From Chara braunii (taxonomy: Eukaryota > Streptophyta > Charophyceae > Charales > Characeae), in contig BFEA01000583.1 of the NCBI GenBank assembly GCA_003427395.1, positions 629,759-669,160 on the forward strand: a DNA stretch of 39,402 bases, in the 5' to 3' direction. Made by a program: the position numbers and the translations under genes. Below, in pieces: positions 29,303 through 38,100 of this stretch (position 1 is the stretch's first letter; every line of letters begins with the position of its first letter). A model generated the notes under the pieces. It did not search any database. It was not told the origin of the DNA and saw nothing but the letters and a program-made list of their open reading frames with translations.

Positions 29303-30395
29303 TGCGAGGCACAGGGCCTCGATATGCCCTACAAGGACTAATTTCCACACAGTCGGCCGCCCTAAGTGAAGGCAGGCACGACCGAGGCCTACAGGCCATT
29401 TTGGGGTCACCACGCAACTGGGGAAATTCAGGCAGTTGCGCAGCTCCGGTTGGTTGGAAGCGCCCAGGCCCAGGCTGCCTTTCATTGCATGTAACTGAGG
29501 CAGGCCCTGGGCCAAATACACAAAGTGGCTCAGCCTCGTGGGGCCTTCCGGAAGCTTCTGGGCCAGGGCCCAGTACCACATTACCACACGCAGCAGCAGG
29601 CCACTTCAATATAGAGAAGGGCCTGCCTACTCATTGGCCATTCAGGCACTGGCTGCATGCTGCGCAAGCGCTGCTGCGCTAACGCTGGCCAGGCTCACGG
29701 GCAAGCTGAAAGGAGCAGGCAGCCATAGCCGAGCTGCGCTGCTGTATGCTGGATGGGGCGCATGGTGGTTCTTGGGTGCATGTGGCATCTGTGAGTTGGG
29801 GAACGAGGTTGTGAGTGATACGAGAGACATACCTGGTGCTTGAAGCGGACGGCATTGGCCGAGATCTGCTCGTACTTCGGGGAGCTTTTGACGTCATCAG
29901 CGGCATCGTAGAGTAGGCTAGATAGGATCTGCCATCTGTAGTCTGGGCACCGAGCGCCATATAGGATATCAACATTGGTTCTTCGTTGATGATGATGAGA
30001 CTATTCCAGCATTGTCAATTATGAGCATCTGTGAGTTGCGGAACGAGGTTGTGAGTGATACGAGAGACATACCTGGTGCTTGAAGCGTACAGCATTGGCC
30101 GAGATCTGCTCGTACTTCGGGGAGTTGTTGACGTCATCAGCGGCATCATAGAGTAGGCTAGATAGGATCTGCCATCTGTAGTCTGGGTGCCGAGCGCCAG
30201 ATAGGATATCAACATTGGTTCTTCGTAGATGATGATGAGACTATTCCAGCATTGTCAATTATGAGCTTTTGTTGTGCTCTTATTTGGTGAAACTCGTGAT
30301 GCAATTCTGCTATTAGTTCGAGGTCACGACTATCTGGTCTCATGTGTATGATGCTGTTTGATTTCTGAAGTTCGATATTGCTCATCTTCCTTGCA
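29303..30395 (+). mobile_element. 3' LTR of element Q
   Basis: 1,093 bp, from TGCGAGG to TTCCTTGCA. It aligns with 19202-20118. It is longer because of a 240-bp direct duplication (29787-30026 and 30027-30266) absent from the 5' LTR, and it lacks about 60 bp present there. GCCATAGCC lies at 29722-29730. Confidence 0.85.
29787..30266 (+). repeat. 240-bp tandem duplication within the Q 3' LTR
   Basis: Each copy runs from ATCTGTGAGTTG to CAATTATGAGC. The two differ at scattered bases. The 5' LTR has a single copy, so this arose after insertion. Confidence 0.9.
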
Positions 30396-30524
30396 GAAAA
30401 TTGAAACTTGTTTTTTTTTTCCATGGCCGTAGTTGCCCCGAATAAATATCCACTCGATGATCTGTTGCAGCTTCGCTTGCAAGAAAAACAGGATGGAATA
30501 CTGATGACCTTTTTTCGCTTCTTT
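30396..30524 (+). repeat. Direct repeat X, right copy, cut by element R
   Basis: GAAAATTGAAACTTG to TTTTTTCGCTTCTTT matches 19052-19180. The R LTR starts at 30525, where the left copy continues CATCGCAG, so R inserted in this copy. Confidence 0.85.
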
Positions 30525-31061
30525 TGTAATGACCCGCCAAAAACACAGACTGAGAACACTGCTGATTTCTGGGATTTGCCGCTGGAATGAATGCCTTGCT
30601 GAAATTCCCGCATTCTGCTGTGATTTCCATGTCTGTGTATGCGTGCCTGCTGTGATTTCCATGTTTGTGTGTGTGCGTGCCTGCTGGTTTGCATGCCTGT
30701 CTGAGTGCTTGTCGGTTGAATGTGTGTGTGACCCGCAAGGTTACTTGTTGGTTGAAGGGCCCCTCGAGGGCCGGTACTTACCTGTGGGCGTGACTTTGAG
30801 GGTTGCAGGGGGGGAAACACTCAAGTAGCGGGGGTAGGCCCGCGACACCTAGAACAGCGGGGGAAAACACTCAAGTAGCAGGTAGGCCGGTACCACTCAA
30901 GAAGTGGTAGGAGTGTCGGGTACTGGAGGCCGAGCAGAAGAAGACAAAAAGTTGGCATTTTTAGAGGCCCAGTAGCGGTAGGATAGCGGTAGGCCGGTAC
31001 CAGTCCAAGTAGCCCGGGTCTAGGGCCTGTACGGAGGATAGCAGAGCCTGCAATGATGTTT

Positions 31062-31077
31062 CCCTCCGAAAGGGAGG
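31062..31077 (+). promoter_or_regulatory. GNRA-capped hairpin in the R LTR
   Basis: CCCTCC, GAAA, GGGAGG: a perfect 6-bp stem with a GNRA tetraloop. The same hairpin is at 2937-2952 in the lone LTR, and at 39077-39092 with loop GGAA (still GNRA) and one lost end pair. A DNA or RNA role is not known. Confidence 0.5.
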
Positions 31078-31249
31078 AGGTACCGGTTGCTGGGAGGCCG
31101 CTCGGCCTAGGAAGTCACCGCCCAGGAGGCCGGTAGGCCCGCTATATCTCCAGGAAGAGCTCTTTGCTCTTCCTCATTTGCGGTGTGCAAGGATTGGCGA
31201 CATGCTGCTGGAGCGCAGCGCTGGAGGGAAGCCATAGCTATGGTGGATT

Positions 31250-31251
31250 GG

Positions 31252-31294
<43 letters not shown>
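31250..31294. repeat. (TTG)n microsatellite in the R 5' LTR
   Basis: About 15 TTG units where the other LTR copies have none. Confidence 0.9.
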
Positions 31295-31295
<1 letters not shown>

Positions 31296-31457
31296 GAGTT
31301 GAGTCAGCAGTAAGAGGGAACTTCGGATATTGATTCTGGTCCATCCATTCATTGTTATTATTATTGTTGAGAGAAGAATAAGATTGGCGGATTGAAGGAG
31401 GAGGAGGAAGGTGGAGAGAGAAGGGGGAATTGTCATTGGTCTTGCTGGTGCATATCT

Positions 31458-31501
31458 TCTTCTTCTTCTTCTTCTTCTTCTTCTTCTTCTTCTTCTTCTT
31501 T
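31458..31501. repeat. (CTT)n microsatellite in the R 5' LTR
   Basis: About 14 CTT units followed by CTCTCTCC. Confidence 0.9.
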
Positions 31502-31613
31502 CTCTCTCCTCTGGCCTTTATCTCTTTGCAAGTGCTTTCATTTCTTTCGCAATTGGGTGGCATTGTCTTTCATTGTGAATTTGCACTTGGGAAATGACCA
31601 GGATCGTAACAAT

Positions 31614-31625
31614 TGGTATCGGAGC
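31614..31625 (+). promoter_or_regulatory. Primer-binding site of R (initiator tRNA-Met)
   Basis: TGGTATCGGAGC starts two bases after the LTR end. It differs by one base from the plant consensus TGGTATCAGAGC, complementary to the 3' end of initiator tRNA-Met, which primes minus-strand synthesis. Confidence 0.85.
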
Positions 31626-33113
31626 GGACTTACTTGCTGGCGAGAGGTGTTAGTTACCCTAACCCTAATTTTGAGTTAGGTTAGGGCTAACCTAATCTCG
31701 GATTAGGGTTGGAAGTTAGGGTTAAGTGGGGCAGTGAGGTATATGGATACTGCCCCCACCTGGTTAGGTCATGTAGGGTCGACATTTGACCTGACCAGGT
31801 TGCTTGAGTGAATGGATGGGGTGGCGAGACACAAAGGAGGCTGATTGGAGTAAGCGAGAGGGAGTAGAGAGTGAGAGGTACTCGCACCTGGAATCTGCAC
31901 TTCAAGAAGACATTGAGTGACTTTTGGGCTTCCCCTCAAGAGGGAGACTTGATCGGAGGCTGCCATATCTGCATCGGAGAGCTGCAAGTTGCTACTTTGG
32001 TCTTCAAGCATCGACGGGGGATCCGGCTTTGCGTGTAGGAAGGCCCTCTTAGTCATGCTAGGACACTTCGTGTAGTGGTAGCTAGGGGTCAGGAGGACTG
32101 ATGAGAGAGGGGGGTGAGTCGTTATCCATCTTTGGAGGCCGGGCCTCACAGGTAAGTGTCGTGTGACCTGGGTATGCCCGTGGCAGGTTGCTTGGTGCTT
32201 CATGGCCTGTTGGGGTGTGCTGGGCTCTCTTCCTCTTCTCTGCGGTCTTGGTCGTGTGTGTGAGCATGTGGATTGCTTTCTCACCTGATGGATGGATGGA
32301 TAATGTATCTGTTCTAAACGACATATCTTTCTACGGTGCAATGTCGTTTCATTTCTGAATGGTTGTAGGGGTAAGTTCTTGCTAAAAGTTGTCTTTTCCT
32401 TTTCAGTACGGTAGAGGCAGTTTGGGACTGACTTGGTACCCCTATCTCGTTGGTCCTGGTCCACGACCTACTCGGGACCCCTCGGGACCCAGCGGGACCA
32501 GGCCCAACGGGACAGGACCTTTCAGGCCCAAATCTGTTGCCGCCAGTGCTTCTCTTCGTTGTGCTGAACTTGGGGGACATACGGCTAGCAAGGGCATTCC
32601 TTTCAAGGGGATCTTCACTGGTCTTACCGCCTGTTATCACATACTACCCTGCGTCTGGCTTGGCGACCGTCTGCACGCCTCGAAATCTCCATTGTTGCAG
32701 TTAGTTTTCTTCGACTGATTTACTGTGGTACATGTACCCTGTCAGGTTAGACAAGAGGGGATCTCCAGCTAAACTGATCGGGCCCGTTCAATAAGTCAGT
32801 CCTCTCTTCTGTTTTATTTTTTATTTTATTTATTTAGTCTTTTATTCTGCTGCGTGTCATTCTCTAAGTCCAAATGAGTCACCGATCCGGTTAGGAGTTC
32901 TACCTTCTACTCTGTGTGTTTTACTGATTGTTTCTTTCATTTGAACTATCTATGTCCGGTATTGAGACGCGTGCATAGACAACGGAGAGAGAGAGAAGGG
33001 AGAGAGAAGTTATTCTGTTTGAGAATGTGAGGAAGGGCAAGAGGAGTGTTCGTCCAAACGTGAGAAGAGAGCGGACCCCTCTTGAGAGAACTGCTAACAC
33101 CCCTTCCTCCGGC
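31626..33113 (+). mobile_element. Untranslated leader of element R
   Basis: About 1.5 kb without a supported gene. It opens with telomere-like CCCTAA/TTAGGG strings (31651-31727), includes a GGGACC-rich stretch at about 32460-32520 and an AT-rich tract at about 32810-32840, and ends in a GA-rich run before gag. The shared leader block of P, M and Q is not recognisable here; only a GGGGATCTCCAG string at about 32758 recalls Q (20273). Confidence 0.6.
31651..31727 (+). repeat. Telomere-like motif cluster after the PBS
   Basis: ACCCTAACCCTAA is followed 8 bases later by TTAGGTTAGGG, with which it can pair, then by TTAGGGTTGGAAGTTAGGG. The spacing is irregular, so this is not a telomere but a telomere-like hairpin. 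Confidence 0.7.
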
Positions 33114-34658
33114 ATGGCAGACATCACATTTGCCCAATGGCAGGCCATGCTGGACGCAGCAGATGAGAACGAGAAACCATTATTCCAAAAGCTTTATGAT
33201 GATGTCGTGCAGAGGGAAAGGGAGGCAGAGGCAGCAGCCAGAGCCACAAGCATAGCTGCTCAGGTGGCCCTCCTTCAGGTCCCGGAAGCCAATGCTGACC
33301 GGTTCCAGGAGAGGCTAGCTGCTGCCGTAGCAGCCTTGGTTAGACTACGGAACTTAGAAGACCTTGAGTCCCCTGTAACAGCACTGGAACAGCGGAACCA
33401 AGAGCTGCAGGCTGAGGTAATCAGCCTCAAACAATCTCAACTGTCTGCCCCTCGCCCTCCTAATCATCGACCTGCTGCAGTCCCAGTCTCTCAGTCTAAC
33501 ACAGTCCTCATGGCAAGAGCAAGTGGAACTGTGACAAGCGCAGGAACAGGTGTCAGCTCCTCATGCGGCAGCGCTGGCAGTTCTGCACTAGTCATAGTCC
33601 CAAATGCAGGGACATCAGCCCAAAACGCCACAGTCCTTACTGGCGTTCAGTACAGCGGTCTCGTAGTGGACAAGCAGGCGGCCACCTTGCAGTCCAAGTA
33701 CGACGGGAAAGCGGATATCACCTCTTGGATTAGTTCCATGCGTTCATACTTTGAGGTCATGCGGACACCGCAAGAAGACCGAAGCATGATCATGGGCACT
33801 AATACTGAGCCCGCTGTACGGAATCACATTGAGCTTCAAGCTGTTGCTGCAGGTTATGAAAGAATTGACCTGACAGAGTGGCTGAAGATAACCCCTGTGC
33901 GCGCCCTTGAGGACCTTCTCATCACACGGTACCAAGATAAGCATGCTGCGCTCAAGGCTAGGCTGAAGCTTGAGGCCCTCAAGGGCCAAACATGGAGGTC
34001 CTCCATGCAGGCTTTGGAACAGCACTTGACTGGTTTGTTCACCACTCCAGACCTGGGTATGACCGACGTGTCTTGTACGGATGTAGTCATGGGAGTGGCC
34101 CCTAAAGAATACCTCTCCCTGCTAGGACTCAAAGACCATACTACTTGGCGAGAGCTCATGACGGATCTAGTCAACCTAGAGGCCAAGGACCTCGCCAGGC
34201 GTAAGAAGGCGCCCGATGCAGGTGGAAAACCACAACGCAAGCGGTATGGAAGCAGCAACCAGCTTGCACTGCATGAACATCGGGAGGCTGAAGATCAGCC
34301 CTACGCGGATGATCTGTCTCTAGATGATGATCTGGAGCCGGACTCCGATATGGGCTGTTCCAAATCAGCCATTGAGTCTAACGTAAACGAAGACGAAAAA
34401 CTTAATACTTTTAGAAAGACTACTTCAAACAAGGGGCCTAACCGTGGTTCAGGTAAGGGAACTGTTGTCCACCTCCCCAAGAATGCAAAGATCCCTGAGA
34501 AACCGGAGGACGCATCTACCAAGCCTTGGGAAACCCTCCGTATCAGTCAAAAGGAATGGGAAAGAAGATCTAAACTGCGCATATGCTTGCATTATCAAAA
34601 GTCTGGGCATGTTGTGCAGGACTGTTATAGACTTCAGGGAAACAGGCAAAGGGTGTAG
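33114..34658 (+). CDS. gag: R Gag polyprotein
   Basis: 514 codons from MADITFAQW; an in-frame ATG at 33027 would add 29 basic residues, but the later start is the likely one. Gag forms the particle and binds element RNA. An N-terminal Ala/Glu helix with coiled-coil character (about residues 10-125) is followed by a Ser/Thr/Pro linker, a capsid-like region (LQSKYDGKADITSWISSMR at about 210-230, then a helical stretch to about 380), a basic segment, an acidic DDLSLDDDLEPDSD segment, and a knuckle CLHYQKSGHVVQDC near the end. Its second Cys is Tyr (34593-34595), which should weaken zinc binding. The frame ends at TAG 34656-34658, 12 bases after G GGA AAC. Confidence 0.88.
   Translation: MADITFAQWQAMLDAADENEKPLFQKLYDDVVQREREAEAAARATSIAAQVALLQVPEANADRFQERLAAAVAALVRLRNLEDLESPVTALEQRNQELQAEVISLKQSQLSAPRPPNHRPAAVPVSQSNTVLMARASGTVTSAGTGVSSSCGSAGSSALVIVPNAGTSAQNATVLTGVQYSGLVVDKQAATLQSKYDGKADITSWISSMRSYFEVMRTPQEDRSMIMGTNTEPAVRNHIELQAVAAGYERIDLTEWLKITPVRALEDLLITRYQDKHAALKARLKLEALKGQTWRSSMQALEQHLTGLFTTPDLGMTDVSCTDVVMGVAPKEYLSLLGLKDHTTWRELMTDLVNLEAKDLARRKKAPDAGGKPQRKRYGSSNQLALHEHREAEDQPYADDLSLDDDLEPDSDMGCSKSAIESNVNEDEKLNTFRKTTSNKGPNRGSGKGTVVHLPKNAKIPEKPEDASTKPWETLRISQKEWERRSKLRICLHYQKSGHVVQDCYRLQGNRQRV
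34637..34643 (+). promoter_or_regulatory. -1 ribosomal frameshift slippery site, R gag-pro
   Basis: G GGA AAC lies in the X XXY YYZ phase of gag (codons CAG GGA AAC). This heptamer is a known -1 site in retroviral gag-pro junctions. The -1 frame (AAA CAG GCA...) is open from here through protease. A stem can form seven bases downstream: AGGGTG (34650-34655) with CA and CCCT (34671-34672 and 34675-34678), with a two-base bulge. A pseudoknot is possible via CAGC (34668-34671) and GCTG (34691-34694), in competition with part of that stem. Confidence 0.65.
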
Positions 34659-35134
34659 AGGAGTCATCAGCACTCCCTAGAACAAGGGAAGCTGGAACAT
34701 CAGTTGCAGGCCCCTCCAATGAGCCTGAATCTGATCAACAGCCTACTCTTGAAGCCCGGAACGACGTTGAATCCAAGGCTGCTGCAGCCCATATGTTATA
34801 CACCGAGCCTTGGGAGGAGTCAAAGGAAGTTGACTTCCACGCTCACATGGAACATTGGCTGCAGCTCAAGCAGCAACGCCGCGTTCAAGGGAGCGTGGAG
34901 CTAACCTTCTTTAAACTGCTCATTGACCGTCGATACATCCGCGTGTTGATCGATAGTGGTTCAACCACTAATTTCTTTTTTCCTAACGGGATTCGTAAGG
35001 CGGGTCTGGGAATGAAGCAATTGGAACTGCAGAACCCTTGTCAGACCCAGGTGGGCAACCAAGAGGTTGTCACCTCCACACATGTTGTCAAAGGTGTGCG
35101 CGTCACCTTTGACAAGGACCGCATTGACACATGA
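34640..35134 (+). CDS. R aspartic protease, entered by -1 frameshift
   Basis: This retropepsin would process Gag-Pol. The frame is open from the slippery site to TGA 35132-35134. About 85 residues of charged linker lead to LIDRRYIRVLIDSGSTTNFF; the catalytic Asp-Ser-Gly is intact, unlike in M and Q. The second conserved strand (FDAVIGLGWL, about 35166-35195) lies in the next frame, so this copy has a one-base shift near 35129 that cuts the enzyme in two. The frame has no good start of its own, fitting expression only as a Gag fusion. An ATG at 34793 is internal. Confidence 0.75.
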   Translation, partial: KQAKGVEESSALPRTREAGTSVAGPSNEPESDQQPTLEARNDVESKAAAAHMLYTEPWEESKEVDFHAHMEHWLQLKQQRRVQGSVELTFFKLLIDRRYIRVLIDSGSTTNFFFPNGIRKAGLGMKQLELQNPCQTQVGNQEVVTSTHVVKGVRVTFDKDRIDT

Positions 35135-38100
35135 GCTCAACTTTTATGTCATGGACAAGTGTCCGTTCGACGCGGTCATTGGCTTGGGCTGGTTAAAGGC
35201 TCATTGCCTAAGGACCACGTGGGCAAACAATCAGTTCGTGGTGCGCGATGCCAAGGGGAACGAGCGTACCGTCTTATTGGATGAGACGCGCGAGTCCCCT
35301 GTGACTCTTCTAAGTGCAAAGAAATTCTGCAAATCAGTGCGCAGGTGCAAGGAAGCTGAGCATGTACATATAGCTCTTGTAAAACCTCTCCATGTGCCTT
35401 CTACTTTTGCTGCATTTTCTACCTCGGTAAGTAACTCTACTTCTACCACCTCTACTTCTAATCCATCTACTTCTACTGTAAATAATCCCTCTACTTCTAA
35501 TCCGATTGTCATTGTTGTAAATTCTCAGTCTAATTTTATTTCTCCTGATGAGGATGATCCTCCACCGGAAGTCCCAACAAACATTCGCCAGCTATTAGAT
35601 CAATTCCCTGAAGTTTTGGCCGAACCTCGTGGAGTTCCCGAGCGTCCGGGCAAACATAAGATCGAGATAATAGAAGGGAGTGTTCCTCCAAAGGGTTGTG
35701 TCTACCGTATGGGACAAGGCGAGTTGGAGGAGTTGAGGAGGCAGATTGATGACATGATCGACCGTGGATGGATTAGGCCTAGTGAGTCTGAGTTCGGTGC
35801 ACCTGTCCTGTTTGTGCCNAAGAAAGGAGGCAAACTCCGGATGTGCATTGACTATCGTGGCCTAAACCGTATCACCCGAAAGAACGCGTATCCNTTGCNT
35901 CNNATAGATGATNTGCTAGATGNNGCAGGTGGGTGCAAGGTCTTCTCCAAGATCGACCTCAAGTCTGGCTACCACCAGATTGAAGTTGATCCGAGTGACC
36001 AGCACAAAACTGCATTCAAAACACGCGATGGGCTGTACGAATTCATCGTTATGCCCTTCGGTCTTACGAATGCGCCAGCCACATTTCAGTGCCTCATGGA
36101 CAAGGTACTTCGCCATCAGCTCAACAGGTTTGTGGTTGTGTACCTTGACGATATCATGATTTTCAGCAAGTCCATGGAAGAGCACGTCAAGCACCTTGAG
36201 GAGGTCTTGCAAGTCCTCAAGGAGGCACAGTTGCACCTCAACTTAGAGAAATCTGAGTTTGGAAGGGACAGTGTCATCTATCTTGGGCACCGGTTGTCTG
36301 CAAACGGCCTTGAGTCGGAGGCAACCAAGGTTGAGGTCATACGAAACTGGCCTCAACCAGCAAACGTACGCGAACTGCGTTCTTTTCTTAGTTTGGCCTC
36401 ATATTACCGAAAGTTTGTGCCTAAATTTTATGTCATTGCTCACCCACTCTCGAGACTAACAAGTAAGAATGTTGCTTATGCGTGGTGTGAGAAATGTGAG
36501 ACTGCGTTCCAAGCCTTGAAAGAGGCATTGGTGAGTCATCCTGTGCTCCACATTGCGGATCCCAACCTCACATTCGTAGTCACTACGGACACGAGCCAGT
36601 TTGGGATTGGTGCAGTGCTGCAACAAGATGATGGTGATGGTCTGCGTCCGCTCGAGTATTACAGCAAACGCATGCCCAGCCACAAGGTAGCTACCTCCAC
36701 ATACATGCGTGAGCTCTACGCCGTGCGCGAGGCGCTCGCACATTGGAAGCACTACCTCTTGGATCGTCACTTCAAGGTCTACTCAGATCATCAGACCTTG
36801 CAGTGGATTCACACACAAACTGAACTCTCTCCTACACTGACCCGCTGGTTGCATGACATTGATGTCTATAGTTTTGAGTTGAAACACAAGAAAGGCTGTT
36901 ATAACCGTGTTGCTGACGCCCTATCACGCCATCCTGAGCTTTTGACTTGCCTTGTGGGTTCGTATGACCTCCGAAGGAAGCCGAAGGAGGATCTGGTCGA
37001 ACACACCGCCAAGGATCCGAACCTTAGTCCCATCCTTGAGCAGGTCAAGGCTGACCCTAACAGTCAGCCTGATTTTCATGCATGCGAGGGTCTTGTATTT
37101 CGCCGGTATGGGAAGTTTGATCGCTTGTGTGTACCCAACCATGCGCCTCTCCGAACTCATTTCTTGGATTTGGCACATGGTCGGAGTGGACATTTCGGCT
37201 TTGAGAAGACTTATGGGAGTCTTCTGCGACAGTTTGATTGGCCAGGGATGAAAGGATCTGCTCATAAATTTATTGTTGAATGTCAAGTATGTCAAAGAAT
37301 CAAAGTCCACAGGCATAAGCCTTATGGCTTGCTGAGACCCCTCCCCATTCCTGATGGACCCGGTGAGTCGATTTCCATCGACTTCACGGACATGGGACAG
37401 GTGAGTGAGGCAGGGAATTCACAAGTCATGGTCATCGTGGACCGTTTCTCCAAATTTCTGAACTTGATTCCTTTCCCTCCCCATGCCCCAACCGAGCTTG
37501 TCATCGAAGAGTTCCATCAGCAGTATATTCTGCAGTTTGGCCAACCGAAAACCATTGTGAGTGATCGGGACACCCGATTCATTAGTAAAGATTGGAAGGA
37601 CTTCACTTCTCAGATCTACGACATTAAACTCAACAAGACTTCTAGTCGACACCCCGAAGCCAATGGACTGGCTGAGGAGATCAACCAGACTGTCATCCAA
37701 CTACTTCGCGCATTGATTGTGCCAGATCAGAACACGTGGGACAAGGAGTTGCACAAAGTAAAGGGACTGTACAACAATTTCATTCACTCCGCAACTGGTG
37801 TGACACCAAACCAGTTGCAATACGGATGGCCGATGCGTAATCCCCTCTCCTATCTGTACCCCGAACGGTCACCTGGTCTGATGCCCGGCATGCCTGGCTA
37901 CAATGCCAAGTACGCACGCTTGCTTAAAGTTGTTATCGCAGCCATGAACAAGCGTCAGCATGCCATGATCAAACATGCTAACAAGTTGCGCAAGGAAGCA
38001 AACTTCAAAGTAGGGGATTACGTTTGGGTCAAAATGTCTGAGTTTTCTGATGAAGAGGGCGTCTCACGAAAGCTTCTTCCATTGTACTATGGCCCTTGGC

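Larger units (their letters stand above)
19202..30395 (+). mobile_element. Element Q: Ty3/gypsy chromovirus-type retroelement, dead
   Basis: 5' LTR (19202-20118), PBS-like site (20122-20133), long leader, broken gag (21379 to about 23330), protease (23346-24092), RT and start of RNase H (24085-25247), foreign insert H (25248-27534), rest of RNase H and integrase (27543-29266), purine tract and 3' LTR (29303-30395). Several frameshifts and in-frame stops, a mutated protease triad and a lost integrase zinc ligand make it non-functional. The about 130-bp X repeats outside both LTRs replace the usual 5-bp target duplication. Confidence 0.9.
30525..31611 (+). mobile_element. 5' LTR of element R
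   Basis: 1,087 bp, TGTAATGACCC to ATCGTAACA. It has its own small tandem duplication (30615-30646 and 30647-30680). It lacks a segment present in the 3' LTR after GCGCTGGA (31217-31224), and carries (TTG)n at 31250-31294 and (CTT)n at 31458-31500, neither seen in the lone LTR. TATA-like GCTATATCTCC lies at 31141-31151. Confidence 0.92.

Noticed and set aside
31651-31727. True interstitial telomere array
   Set aside because: Only a few irregular TTAGGG-like strings in both orientations.
31769-32464. 231-codon open frame on minus in the R leader
   Set aside because: Low-information composition, no motif, and lies in retroelement untranslated leader.
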